Origin: Marthasterias glacialis
Lineage: Eukaryota; Echinodermata; Asteroidea; Forcipulatida; Asteriidae
Assembly: GCA_911728455.2 (NCBI GenBank)
Contig: OU452234.1
Span: 10,205,531 to 10,269,530 of the forward strand
DNA: 64,000 nt
Reading direction: 5' to 3'
The position numbers and the translations under genes are program-made. The first letter of the stretch is position 1; the number at the start of each line of letters is the position of its first letter. Positions 1-12,069 of the stretch are shown in pieces. Under the pieces are notes generated by a model that saw only the letters and a program-made list of their open reading frames with translations, had not been told where the DNA came from and ran no database searches.

Positions 1-83
1 TGGGCACTTGCCCAAGAACCATGGATTTACATAATGAGTCTGCTGCAAACTGGTGTACCTCAAAAACTCTTATTGCATACAGT

Positions 84-305
84 TTAAAATCCTGACACTT
101 AAGTCTCTTCACAATGAAGCTCCGCAATACCTCAATGAGTTACTCCATATCCACCAATCTGCCTACAATCTGTGCTCATCGTTCATTCTCATGTGCTGCT
201 CCTAAACTCTGGAAACTCAATACCTCGTGCATTGGCCAAGTTGACTTCTCTTTCCCAGTTACAAAACAACTTAAAACTCACTTTCTCGTTGAATTTGTAT
301 TTTCG
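84..305 (+). mobile_element. Decayed LINE reverse-transcriptase C-terminal tail
   Basis: Two overlapping frames give pieces of a non-LTR retrotransposon tail: first APQYLNELL, then after a frameshift RSFSCAAPKLW and LKTHFL. That order is typical of the extreme C-terminus of CR1/Jockey-type LINE polyproteins. There is at least one frameshift and no intact ORF, so this is a dead fragment. It lies beyond the last PARPBP exon I could find. An (ATT)n stretch at about 369-405 follows; the rest up to 687 shows nothing recognisable. Confidence 0.6.
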
Positions 306-687
306 CTGTTTTTTATTTGTTTTTCTTGCAGGCGCTTTGTAACTGCTGGAAAAGGCGCTATAATAAATGCTACTATTATTTCTATTATTATTATTATTGG
401 CTATCATTTGTATTAAATTTAACTAATGAAGTAGAGGTCTGGAGTCCTGATAATATGGAGTTATTAAGCACTCAACAGAGTAAGGGTATCAATTCAATTT
501 ACTGGGTGAAGTCTCTTGTTTTTTCAGTTGTCCAACTTAATTTGTTAAGCTGATCAAATCATTTTTAAAAACAACGGTTTCTTCAAATCTGCTCTTAACA
601 ATTTATCACCGACAATACAATGCACTCTAGCTTGGAACAGTCGGGTACAGTGTAAGAGTTTTTCACTTTAAGTTTTCATGGTCTCAC

Positions 688-3600
688 CTGATTGGGAACA
701 ACTATTCGGTCTCTAAGTGCTTGGTTTTCAGGTGACTCTTGATTAACAACCTCGGGAGATCTGTGAACGGAAAGCAACAATCAAATGATGTTTTGATACA
801 CACGTTAAATCGGCATCGTGTATCTCCCTATTGTGTGTGTCTCCCTTGAAGTAAGGGGGTCGGGTTGGCGTAGTGGTATCTTTCCTCGCCTTCCACCTCT
901 GAGACCCCGGTTCGAATCCAGCCAGGGGGCACTATGTGGATTGAGTTTTCAGTCCCTACCTGATTGCGTGGGTACAATGGAATCATTCTGTGGGGTTTTC
1001 CTCCCACATCTAAAAACGGGAACTTACTTTCTTGTCTTCTCTCCATGGGGTTCCATGGCTGGTAAATTGATTAAAATCGCTTTCCTGAGAATCCCTGGCT
1101 TCACACCCAGAGTTAATAAATGAAATGAATGTACATGTATGTCAAGTTGTTATACTTTAAAAATCCTGTAATTGAGGAAATATAAATTTTGACAGATTAT
1201 CTTCTTGAGGTAATTTTGGTAAGCTCTTGATGATTGTGTTTAATTGTCTATGTACGAGGTAATCCATTTGGCATGGTCAACAGCTGATTATTCAGTCAAT
1301 AATTTACCAGGTACTGTTTGTAATGAGAGTGAAGGAACAATTGTATCGATCAGTGCGCTAGTTTTTGTTATCTTATGCAAAAATTATTGTTGGTTTTATG
1401 GACCTAGCTGATTTTGTTGCCAGGTATTGGAAACACACAAAAGCCAAACAAGCAGGGGGGGGGCTGGAGGAGATTACCTGAATTGAGCCAACAGTGATGG
1501 CATTCTGATGGGCGTAGCTTGCGTCAGTATGCAGTCACTGAGCATGGTGACAGCGCTGTGGGATGTTGGCCTCGTTGATTCCTGATCAAGGAACGTCTGG
1601 ATTATCTTGAGGGTCTTGCGTCCCAAAACGCTACCCCCTTGGTTCACGGCCTGTTGAGGTGACAGATTGGAAGAATTGATATCGTCACTCCATAAGATGG
1701 TGAAAGACATGATACAGTAATATTAGACTGCCAAGATAATTTTTCTATTTCATTTTTTTCTCTTACCAGCAGACCACTAGAATCTTCTAAAAACCAAAGA
1801 TGTATCATCCTTAAAAACAAATTATTTCCTGACTTTATTTGGTTGACCTCGGTCACAGCTGTGGGCTGTAGTCACAGGCCTTGAACTTCGCTCTAGAAGG
1901 GGGGCACGGCAGTTTTCCTCTGGTAGGGGGCATTTCCATGAGAAAAATGTGAATTTGTATTGGAACTTTACAAAGGGCACCACAGCAAAAGCACATCTCT
2001 ACCTTTGGTGGGCTGGCTTCACTTCTCTGGTTGTAAGTCGTCAGTAGGAGGTCAAATTTACTCTTCAACTTCTGACAAACTTTCTCCACGGCTGCAGGCT
2101 TGAGTACACTTCCTTGGCATTTACACAGAAGGGCTTTGATGGCCACCAGTATCTTTTTTATGGAAAGTCTGTATTTTAAAAGAGAAAATTACGCATAGGA
2201 TTAAGTTTATTTCACTAGCAAGTATTTTCAAGATGGAAAACAGCACAGAATACAATTGCAGTCAATATCATTATGTTAGGTTCAATTCAATAGAGAATTA
2301 TTGTTTAAAAATCATGTGTAACTGTTGACCCCTTGCATGCAGGTCACACGCATCCACTGTGCCACTCTCACCAGTGTGGGAGTCAATAGGTAAAGTGTGT
2401 AAACGCCGCATCATCTAAAATTCACACTACATTGTACACAACCCACAGGGACATTGACTCCCAAATTGAAGTGCCCAAGATTATTGAGGTCATGTGAATT
2501 GGGTCAACACGCAAGTTTGTGTGGGATTAGTTGCATGAAATTTGATCCGTTTTTTTTTCTTTTTTTCCTTGGCAAGATAGTTCATTCCTGAGGAAATTAT
2601 GAAAATGGCCCCTGAATGGGGACAAGGGCATAGAACACAAATAGAGCGAGTATTTCTGGTTTAGCTCTATCCGTCTATTGTTGAGATGAAGGAACATGTA
2701 TTATGTACAGAAGTGGCAGGTGTATACAATAACATACTTTGTATCTGGCACTTCCTCAAGCAGAACTTGCAGTTTCTGAACGTTGGTGACAAATTCACTC
2801 AGACTCTTCACATTATCTCCCAGAACAGCGCCCTCGTTGCCGGGCGCATAACTTCTGCCTCCGAGCCTCAGTCTTGTAATGTATGACACTGCCGTCTGCA
2901 AATCCATCATAATTAAGTATAAATGTTAGTTGAAGGCAGTGTTAAAATACTCCCTGGTCCAAATTAGTCATAACGGTTTAAAAGTGAAACTTCGGTAAAG
3001 CTTTAGTTTAAGATAACATTTACACAGGGACTATGCCTCGTTTTTAAGTACACAAATGTACATGTTTCCTCAGAAAGTTACATGATACATGTTTCCTCAG
3101 ATAGTTACATGTATGTAAGTAACCGTGAAGGCCTTTCACTATCGTATTAATACTACAGTCATGTCCTGGATATGAAGGTCCATTTCTGGGGCAGAACATT
3201 TTTCAGAGCTCCATAATTCAAATCTTAACGGTAAGAAGCTACTAATCTCTCCGGATTAATATTCCATTGTCGTATACAATTATTGGCGGTGGGTTTTGGA
3301 CGTCAGATAGTCCTCATAAATCCGTTCAAAACCCACAGCTGAAAATTGTATGCGGCCATGGAATGTTTTATCTGGTGAGATTAGTTGCTTCTTACAGGTA
3401 TGGTTTGATTTATGAAGCTCTGAAAATATTCCGCCCAGGGAAATTGACCCTCATATCTAGGACTCTGTGTATCTGTGTACAGCACATAGGAAGAGTCCTA
3501 ATATAGGGCTAGTATTTAAGTACAGTGTGGTGCTGAGATTGAAAGTTATTTTATCTAACTGATTTCATCTACTCTGATACAAGGAATACATTGGCGGTAA

Positions 3601-6600
3601 GCTTTGCGATTTTTTGGTGTGTAAACTATTTTCTACTGTGATGTGACTGTTGATTAACAGCTTATGTCAGTTTTTGTTTTGGCCATTTCATACTAACGTC
3701 ATGAATGTTTTACAAGTTTTACCTGATGAGTATACACTAATCTGAGCAGCTTCTCCATGGTGGTTTGCACCATCGCAGCTATGGCCGCCTCGCGCGTGTC
3801 AACGCACATGTACTGTAAATCCTCCATGCTGATGCGCGGTTGACATGCTATTTTTGCCCCGCGTGCGCATGTGGCAACCATTGCTGCAGTGGTGTAAACC
3901 ACCATGAATGAGCGCTGCTCAGATTAGTGTACACAGTGCTTGTCATACGGACCAGTATGATCTTGATCCCCCCAATGCAATGAATTTATGGTAAAAAAAC
4001 TGAGATTGTTTCCACTGCTCAATATTTACCTGATACATAGACATGTTCTTGAGCTTGGCTAGATTCTTTAGAGTGGTGAATCCCTTGTGGTCCAGTCCTG
4101 TAGGGGAATAACTCAAGCATCTTGCCAAGGATAGTTCATCTCGAGAGTTGACAAGAAGACCGAGAAACGAGAGGAAAACTTGATGCACCAGAACCTGTCA
4201 TTTAGGGCAGAGAAATTTCAGACTTTCACTTTTATCTGATTTCAGACCTTACTATGTCTGCTCTGTGAAAAAAAGTAATTGTTTTTGTCTTCTGATACGA
4301 AGAAATTATGCACTTTGATCTACTTCTCTAGCAATGAGGATACTGATTCCAAAAGCTTCTTGGAGTCTATAACTCCTGGGGTTACTGAAAGGTGGAAATA
4401 CCGACATTTCAACTCGCCTCCTAATTTTTGGATTTTTTTCATTACTTTTTGTCAGCAATGACTCTGGTAATTGTATATCACTAATGCCAAGGTAACTCTT
4501 CTGGCATGTTAGCAAGGGATATGCCATTCTTGATCATTTATCACCTAGATCTTGGAGTCTAAGTGAGTCAGAATGCAAAGGCCTGCTGCGATTTTACCAT
4601 GCAAACAGGCCTTGATCTTAACCAAGACCACTGAGGCCATTGGCTTCATGCCCTGTCGAGTTGGCCAGCATGCCCTTCAGAAATATTGCACATTCACTAC
4701 CAACTTGGCCAGCATGCCCTTGTACAATTTCTCTGATTTGGCCAGCAAAGGCCTGCCCCTGCTTTTCTTAAGATCGAGGCCTGCATGCAAAGCCCAACAA
4801 GCTCTTCCCTACATTTTCAAGGATGTGCCCTGTACTTCATACAGGCAATGGGGGTGATTATTTCCATTTCCCTGGTCATTGCTGTGGTACAAGTCATCAT
4901 CGTCATCATCATCATCTGGTGCCATCCTCTGATAGAGGGTGGGCGGCAGGCATCTTTGATATGTCTCCAGGCAAGGCGATCTGGTGCACCCTGTAATTGC
5001 GGTGTGAATAGAGAGTCGAGTCCAATCTTGAATGTTATCGCCCCAGGTTGCCTCTGGTCTTCCCCGTGATATCTTTCCTTCATCTTTCCCCTGTAGTATT
5101 GTTGACCCTACATGTATGCTTCCCGTGCAACATGACCAAAGTAGGAGAGTTTCCTATAGCGGATACTTGGCAGTAGACGTACGCTTGGGGCGATCTCAGC
5201 TAGAATTGAGTCATTTGTTCTTCTGTCCCCCAACTTATGACTAGTCCTATAAGTTAGGACTAGTTGCTCATCCCAACTCGAGATAAGACTAGTCCTAGCG
5301 CTTTGTAAAATCCACACCTGGTGACACAAAGTATCCGGCGGTAACACCACATTTCAAAGGCGCTTATCCTTAACCTACCTTTTTTTATTGTTCAAGTCTC
5401 GCATCCGTATGATACCACAGGGAAAACATGGGATTGGAGGAGCCTTAGCTTGGTTTGGGTTTTGAGTGATTTCATCTTCAGAGAGGTAAAGATTTCAGTC
5501 AGTACAAGTTACGCGTAATAATTTCAGGTAGAAATTCAAACTTCCCTCAAAGAGGTGCACAATTTTCTTGGAAACGGTGCCTTTCTCCTACTAGAGGAAA
5601 TTAATTTAAAGGGCTTGATTTTTCTTTGAACTTAATAACTAAACCTACTTCTGTGGTTGAAACAGGCGATCTTGGCATCTTGGGTGATGATGAAGCTGAG
5701 CGTGACTTATTGCCCTCCATGTCTTCCAGTGTATCCCAGTCGCTCTGTGTAACATGTAGTTTGACGTTGTCTTCATTTACTTCCTCCAGAGTATCAGTGA
5801 GAATGTCCACGTTGATTTCTGTTACTGTCCCAGGCTGGCCACAGAGAAGTCTGAGAATGTCTCTCTTAAAAAAAAAATTTAAAAAGGAAGATGAAATGTG
5901 AAAAATATACCGAATAACAGGCCTGATTTCTTCGTTTTTGAAAGGGCAAGGGCACCAAGGCATTTTTCTTCTCAATAAAGGGCACCTCTATGAGGAAACT
6001 GTAAATTTCCATTGGAACATTTCAAGGGCACCAAGGCAATGACCAGGGGCAACTGAGGCAATTGCCTCTGTGAAGTATGGCCTGGAATAAAGTACAATTT
6101 TGTGCCGATCTCACTCTCCTCACATAGATGTTATCAGTATTCCCAAACAGATGCAAGTTATTAATACCAAGGATAATTATAACAGTAAATCTTCGTCACA
6201 GATAATGTCCATGCATTTCTATTGACTTTGATCCTCCTATACGTGCATACTCCAAAGTGCCTCAAAATCTCTCACCATATGCTAGGCACACAACGGTGAT
6301 GTAACCCATGCCACATTTTACCGTCACTGTATTTGTAGGCCTATGTGTGATCCATCAGTGCCACAGATTGCCACTGGAGAAATTAACCAAGGTTGAGACC
6401 CTTATCTCATCCCACAGTGGCCCAAATTCCATTGCAATCGAGCACAGCTGGTGGCTTCTCCAGTTTACTACTCTCATTGAAGCACCTTGGGCAATGTCTG
6501 TAATCTGTGCATTTAAGTGTACTTTTTGTGAGCCTCTAACTGTAGCGGCATCTTGGGCAGGGGTGGGTTTGGTCAAGAAACAAACTGATCATAGGAGGGT

Positions 6601-8649
6601 TAATAGATGGAAAAATAAAACTTTTGTCTTAAAGCGAAGGATAAGATTTTTCCTCAGGTGTTATTAAAACTGCTCTACAATTCCTACAAAGAAACATATT
6701 GTGGAGCACAACAACTTAATACATGTACAGGTTTTTTTTTCTTCGGCTTTCAGTGGGTTGAAAAAGAGAGAAAAAAAAGGCAACATAGGCCCAGTTTCAT
6801 GACATTGCTTGATACACAATTCTGCGTTTACAGATCCCTGTGTGAATCTATTGGCAGTACGCGCAAAGCAGAGTCGTGAAATGGGGCCTTGTTGAGCAGC
6901 TGAAATAACCTCAGGAGAATATCTGCAGAAACAATGACAGTAAACACTGCATTAGACACAAAGCAGACAAGATATGTTGTTCTGATAAACTTTTGTTTCA
7001 AATTTCAACCTGACAAATCGTTTGGTTTTATTATTGTTTTTTTTTTTCACTCTTTTGTTTAACATTAATTTGAGGGTCAGGAAGGTCATGAAGTGCTTGC
7101 AGTCGATTTCACAAAGCACTAGGATTCATCTTAGGATGAGTTGTTAATATTGCTATAGTGTTTTGTGTTGTGACATCACACTTTACTTTGCAGTTAAGAT
7201 TGATACACAGTTAACAATCTAACACCTGTTTCAGACTGGCATTTCAGAGTCACGCTGAACTAAATTATTGAATTAAGTGCATGAAAAGTTTGACGTCTGA
7301 AACCGTTGAGCAACAAACCACACGGGAAACTGACTGGGTAAAATTGTCTGAAACAGTTAGGCGCAACTAGACGTGCTAGTACTTCGAAAGATCGACTGTT
7401 GCAGTTGGTCGGAAAGACTCTGGAGCGTCTTGGGTTCAGATGTCTCTCTTGTCATGAGTCGAACCTTATGCTAATTTATGTTAATTAAGTTCGCCTGCCT
7501 GAAACCGAAATCTAGAGTCGCTCCTAACCTATTTGGTTCGGCGCAAATGGAGCGCTAGTCTGAAACAGGTGTTAGCTCTTTGTGCAACCAGCCTATGGTG
7601 ATTTACCTCCAGCACTTCGTGGGGCCACTGCACCACTATCAACCCATGTTTGGCTCTGAACAACTTCAACCAATCCTCATCATTCTCGGACAGTGTCTTG
7701 ACTTTGTGATAAACGTCCACTATATCCACCATATTGCAGCTCTTGAGAAACGCCTCGTACAAACATCTCACAGGTTCCTCTGACATAGATGAAGTCTCGG
7801 AGCTGTCTTGTAGTGAAACGTCATCGGTGAAAGTTTTGCTTGTTGAAAGTTTGTGATCGTTGAGCTCTTTCAACATCTGCAGAACTTCACTTGCATCCGT
7901 GTCGTAAATATCATACTTCTGGAAAGCAAGTACAGAACTAATGTACACATGTAACACTTGATCAAGAAAAAAAGATACATGGCGGTGACAACATCAAAAA
8001 GGGAGTGAAATTTGAAGTACAGTAGGAGGGACAGAGAATGTCCGTGCTTTCATTTTGAGTAAAACTGTAGCTGGAATGAACCGTGTAAAAAATACTTCTA
8101 AATAATGTTGGATATAAATACAGGAATTTAGTAGTAGGCCTATAATTCTTTCAAAAAGAAAACAATAAGAGACTGGCCAGTATGAAATGAGAGTTGCGAG
8201 TCACAACAAATTAAAAGATTTTTCAACAATTTCAAATACGAAACTACATGTAATAAGATTACACTCCCATTCTCCATGCTTGGAATTTAATTAATAGATG
8301 TCTTTTTACAAATTCAAACCTGTTTGTTGTGTTCAGCAAGGCAGAGCTGTAGAACGGCCATTTGTGATTCAACAGACAGCACGGTGTTACCCCCCGTACC
8401 TAATGGCTTATGACGACGATACAGCTCAACTAAAAGCTGTGATGGCGACTTGACCGGTAAAGCACACTCATTAGGCCTGGCTGTGCCAACAAGCGTCAAC
8501 TCTTGGGGTTGTTGGTCTTGCATACAGGGTAGCTTTTGAATGGTGTGCGTTATTGAGGGTAGGTGTAGGTACATCTCGCTATGACCAGTCAGAAAGAAAA
8601 CTGAACTTTGGTCTGTGGTCCAAGTACATGTAGGCTCGTCGGCTGTCAT
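688..8649 (-). CDS. PARPBP: PARPBP / PARI orthologue (PCNA-associated recombination inhibitor), 8 coding exons, 3' end missing
   Basis: Coding exons in transcript order are 8649-8320, 7918-7607, 5864-5649, 4194-4030, 2895-2738, 2168-2003, 1650-1478 and 760-688. All have AG/GT borders and compatible phases, and together they give 531 codons (human about 579). Blocks matching my memory of the vertebrate protein, in order, are LAEHNKQ (exon 1), FLKSCNMVDIVDVYHK (exon 2), ILRLLCGQ (exon 3), LGLLVNSRDELSLA (exon 4), LGGRSYAP and SEFVTNVQKL (exon 5), and a basic LFR-SP block across exons 7/8. Vertebrate PARI is a UvrD/Srs2-like helicase-fold protein without helicase activity; it binds PCNA and restrains RAD51-mediated recombination in the nucleus. 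The ATG at 8649 is chosen because it is the first in-frame Met of the conserved exon. The C-terminus with the PIP box should lie left of position 1. Ends are predicted, not transcript-supported. Confidence 0.88.
856..1125 (+). mobile_element. tRNA-derived SINE, copy 1
   Basis: The head (about 856-930) carries a pol III A box (TGGCGTAGTGG) and a B box (GGTTCGAATCC) spaced as in a tRNA gene. A shared body follows with TGTGGATTGAGTTTTCAGTC and TTTTCCTCCCACATCTAAAA. The same head and body recur near 16,571 and 33,716. It lies in the last visible PARPBP intron, antisense to the gene. The body resembles conserved SINE central domains reported from many invertebrates; the exact family is not assigned. 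Confidence 0.75.
3060..3112. repeat. Two copies of a ~27-bp direct repeat
   Basis: The unit ACATGTTTCCTCAGAAAGTT plus a few bases occurs twice back to back with one or two mismatches, inside the PARPBP intron between coding exons 4 and 5. Confidence 0.6.
3163..3463. mobile_element. Palindromic MITE (~300 bp) in a PARPBP intron
   Basis: The left arm starts GTCCTGGATATGAAGGTC and the right end is its imperfect reverse complement, ending GACCCTCATATCTAGGAC. Inner blocks also pair: CAGAGCTCCATAA with TTATGAAGCTCTG, and GGGTTTTGGACG with GTTCAAAACCC. The arms pair over most of the element, and there is no coding capacity. Confidence 0.7.
3730..3934. mobile_element. Palindromic GC-rich MITE, family with 21,219 and 45,381
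   Basis: The ends are inverted copies: GTATACACTAATCTGAGCAG on the left and CTGCTCAGATTAGTGTACAC on the right. Inside each end is a block around CATGGTGGTTTGCACCA. A CpG-rich core contains CGCGCGTGTCAACGC. The same termini and core occur at 45,381-45,622, and half of the element at 21,219-21,310. It sits between PARPBP exons 4 and 5. Confidence 0.75.
4817..5350 (-). mobile_element. LINE (endonuclease/RT type) C-terminal remnant
   Basis: Two adjacent minus-strand frames read RYRKLSYFGHVARE, then a basic stretch, then APDRLAWRHIKD. This is the order seen at the C-terminus of many APE-type LINE polyproteins (LxYFGHVxR, then DRxxWR). The frames are shifted relative to each other, and an unrelated ACTAGTCCTA-rich palindromic stretch interrupts the N-terminal side (about 5,240-5,300). 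It is a dead insertion in the PARPBP intron between coding exons 3 and 4. Confidence 0.6.
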
Positions 8650-9362
8650 CTTGAATGTGATTCCTTGACGAAACACTGACGATGAGCATTCTGTGTAAAA
8701 GTGAATAATTTATGTACATTTTTTTACACTGCAGGTGCTACTATTGGACAGTGGAAAAACATTTGAACCAAAATGTAATTTTAACGTTATTGTTATGATG
8801 TAGGCCCTACAATATTTATGAATATATTTATTTATTTCTTATTTATCCTGGGCATGCTGGGTGATCGATCCACTCAGTAAGAAAAACTCACGGAAAGGAC
8901 CTTGCTCTATCTATATGTCCCAAGTAAGTGGAGGGAGTCCAGTGTACTAACGTGAGGCTACATTCGGTATAGTACCGTTAGTTAGAATAGTAATTGTAGC
9001 TAGTGTAGTACTCGGTACTCTAGGTTGGTAGATCCATATTAATAGGGCAAATCTAAGAGGATTGGCACTATTTATTATTTTAATGGGGCTAGGCTACATC
9101 ATCAATGTAACCGAGTGTAACTGAGTCAGAGTGTAACCAGTGTCATACTGCTCAGTTTACACGTACAACGCCAATTATTGCATTGCTTGATTGCCGGTTG
9201 GCTACAGAGTCCAGAGAGTGTACGATTTCAATTGTGTAACCCTCCCCTACTAACGCCGGTCCCGGACCGTTTAGACGACCGTCAACACACGGTGTAGAAA
9301 CTATTCCGTGCTGATATTATGTGTGGTAAAACAAAAGCTTTGTAATATGAAAATATACTTAC

Positions 9363-9500
9363 AAATTTAATAGGCTCTTTGAATTGTTTTTTGGGGCAAA
9401 GAGCAAGGACTTGCGGGCACTTTCTCTCTACACCCCAGCGGCTAACACTAACAGTACTCACTTGTTTTGAAGACACCACGGTTTCGGGTTTGATAGGCAT
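9363..9500 (-). other. PARPBP: Probable noncoding first exon of PARPBP
   Basis: A strong donor (GTAAGTATA) follows position 9363 on the minus strand, and the next coding exon has a good acceptor at 8691-8692. This exon opens an ORF at 9500, but splicing to the next exon in the only available phase meets a stop after 14 codons. I therefore read it as 5' UTR with an upstream ORF, translation starting at 8649. A CCAAT box (ACCAATCAG at about 9,511, inverted relative to the gene) lies just upstream. Confidence 0.45.
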
Positions 9501-9842
9501 TTAATCAATTGACCAATCAGAAACGGGGAAATTGGATTGCTACATTTTCGAATAGGGGAATTATTATTGACAGGCATTTTTAATAACAAATCATTTTTGA
9601 GAAATACTATTCAACTCAGATCAACAATTATCTTTATGAACAGGCTGGTTGCTGTGCCTTAATTATTGAATATTCAAAACATTAACATCATAGCACTCTA
9701 CTACTGAAAAGAGTATGTTTGTTAAGGCTCATCAAGAGAGAATATAAAACAAGATAATAATTAAACAAATAAAAAAAGAAACGGACCAAAGCTTTACAGA
9801 AGGCGCTATTAATTTGCTTACACCTGTCATACATACAACGTT

Positions 9843-11053
9843 AACCCTATCAGGACCGGGGCTTTTTTATGTACGGGGAACAGTGGGGGCGTGCCCCCCC
9901 CCCCTCCCATCCGTATTTTCCAAAGAGTTCAACCGATTTTGATGAAACTTGCCACAAATGTTCATTTCACCGAGTTTTATATGATGACGTAAAAAAAATC
10001 TAAAATTGGTCATAAGAGGGCGTTTTTGACTTCCTCCCCCCCCCCCATTTTTGGTCAAAAATCGTATTTCCCCATAACTTCTGTATTTTTCGTTCGAATG
10101 TTTTGAAACTTGGCAAACTTGTACATTTTTAGATGATCAATATAAATCAACCTAATTTGGTTACTGGAGCCACCTTTGGGCACGTTATAATCCATTAATT
10201 TATTTTTAGGAACAAATGTGTGTTTTTTTTTGCGTTTTTTGCACTTAGAAATCAAAATGGCCGCCACCAAGGGCACAGGGAAAATAATAGGCTTGGTTGA
10301 CAAATCCAAATATTTTTTGGGTCTGAAAAGTAATAAATTAGCATGTTGAAGATATTCTTTTGTTACAAAACTTGATATAATTTGACCCCCTAATTACAGG
10401 CTGAAAACACAAAATTCAAGATGGCCGCTAAAAATGGCGGCCATTTTGGATTCCCAAAACCATTTCAGGCTATCACGTGAATCACTTAAAAAATAAGTGA
10501 AAATTATGTTCTAAAAGTTTAAAAAATCACTAAAAAAAACAGTAAAATCGTAAAATGGCCGCCACCAAGGGCACAGGGAAAATAATAGGCTTGGTTGACA
10601 AATCCAAATATTTTTTGGGTCTGAAAAGTAATAAATTAGCATGTTGAAGATATTCTTTTGTTACAAAACTTGATATAATTTGACCCCCTAATTACAGGCT
10701 GAAAACACAAAATTCAAGATGGCCGCTAAAAATGGCGGCCATTTTGGATTCCCAAAACCATTTCAGGCTATCACGTGAATCACTTAAAAAATAAGTGAAA
10801 ATTATGTTCTAAAAGTTTAAAAAATCACTAAAAAAAACAGTAAAATCGTGTGACCCAAGGTTAAACAAACAGTTGCCATGGCAATAACTAACCCCGGTAT
10901 CAATTATTTGTTTCCAATATGCTCCTAGATATAATTATTTTGGGTAGAGTCAGAAAATTTTGCGGTGATCTGAGTGAGCGTAAAAAAGTTACGGGAAAAA
11001 TGGTAGGGGGCACATTGTGCCCCCCCCCCCCCCCCCCCCAGTCTTGATGAGGT
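9843..11053. mobile_element. Non-autonomous element with poly-C-capped inverted ends
   Basis: The left end reads ACCCTATCAGGACCGGGG and the right end (reverse complement) ACCTCATCAAGACTGGGG, giving imperfect terminal inverted repeats. Poly-C runs lie near both ends (9,894-9,905 and 11,021-11,039). The interior is A/T-rich with short AAATGGCCGCC palindromes and no convincing ORF. It may be a large MITE or a derivative of a longer DNA transposon; no clear target duplication was seen. Confidence 0.55.
10254..10849 (+). repeat. 298-bp tandem duplication, two near-perfect copies
   Basis: The block beginning AAAATGGCCGCCACCAAGGG and ending near CAGTAAAATCG occurs at 10,254-10,551 and again at 10,552-10,849 with essentially no differences. 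Each copy contains the inverted pair ATGGCCGC / GCGGCCAT. It is nested inside the poly-C element, and its high identity suggests a recent duplication. Confidence 0.9.
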
Positions 11054-11104
11054 GAAGTGGTGTTGAAGTGTTTAGGACTTCCTCTTCACCTCTGAACAAT
11101 TTTT

Positions 11105-12069
11105 GTCATTAAAATTGTTATTATTATCATTATTATAAAAAGTCTGGATATTTTAAAGAATCAAAGTTAGAACAGAGATCTGGATCTTGGCCGTCACGAT
11201 TGTCCCATTTGCCATGTTTTGTCTGCATCCGTCCGGGTCGAGTGTGGGGATTCTAGGGGACTGGAGCTTCTCTACGAATAGCAGCAAATTGGTTTTTGTC
11301 ATTGAAATTGTTATTATTATCATTATTAAAAAAAGTCTGGATATTTTAAAGAATCAAAGTTAGAACAGAGATCTGGATCTTGGCCGTCACGATTGTCCCA
11401 TTTGCCATGTTTTGTCTGCATCCGTCCGGGTCTAGTGTGGGGATTCTAGGGGACTGGAGCTTCTCTACGAATAGCAGCAAATTGGTTTTTGTCATTGAAA
11501 TTGTTATTATTATCATTATTATAAAAAGTCTGGATATTTTAAAGAATCAAAGTTAGAACAGAGATCTGGATCTTGGCCGTCACGATTGTCCCATTTGCCA
11601 TGTTTTGTCTGCATCCGTCCGGGTCGAGTGTGGGGATTCTAGGGGACTGGAGCTTCTCTACGAATAGCAGCAAATTGGTTTTTGTCATTGAAATTGTTAT
11701 TATTATCATTATTAAAAAAAGTCTGGATATTTTAAAGAATCAAAGTTAGAACAGAGATCTGGATCTTGGCCGTCACGATTGTCCCATTTGCCATGTTTTG
11801 TCTGCATCCGTCCGGGTCGAGTGTGGGGATTCTAGGGGACTGGAGCTTCTCTACAAATAGCAGCAAATTGGTTTTTGTCATTGAAATTGTTATTATTATC
11901 ATTATTATAAAAAGTCTGGATATTATTTAAAGAATCAAAGTTAGAATAGAGATCTGGATCTTGGCCGTCACGATTGTCCCATTTGCCATGTTTTGTCTGC
12001 ATCCGTCCGGGTCGAGTGTGGGGATTCTAGGGGACTGGAGCTTCTCTACGAATAGCAGCAAATTGGTTT
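11105..12069 (+). repeat. Five tandem copies of a 193-bp unit
   Basis: GTCATTGAAATTGTTATTAT recurs at 11,105, 11,298, 11,491, 11,684 and 11,877, a constant 193-bp step. Each unit contains (TTA)n, GATCTTGGCCGTCACGATTG and GGGGATTCTAGGGGACTGGA, and units differ at only a few bases. The last copy runs into single-copy sequence at about 12,070. The step is not divisible by 3, so the array does not encode a repeated protein. Confidence 0.95.

Noticed and set aside
856..930. Functional tRNA gene
   Set aside because: It has A and B boxes but no cloverleaf closing, and the same SINE body follows at other copies.
818..1123. 101-codon ORF
   Set aside because: It is the SINE body read as protein; the other SINE copies break it.
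3699..3905. 68-codon minus-strand ORF as a PARPBP exon
   Set aside because: It lies entirely inside a palindromic MITE repeated at 45,381, and neighbouring exons join without it.
6355..6576. 73-codon minus-strand ORF between PARPBP exons 2 and 3
   Set aside because: Exons 2 and 3 join in phase with alignable flanks; no support for an extra exon here. An unrecognised repeat is possible.
9363..9500. The 46-codon ORF beginning MPIKPETVV as the true N-terminus of PARPBP
   Set aside because: Spliced to the next exon it hits a stop after 14 codons, and the conserved exon has its own suitable ATG at 8649.
11105..12069. CRISPR-like array
   Set aside because: Units are contiguous 193-bp copies without unique spacers, in a eukaryotic genome.
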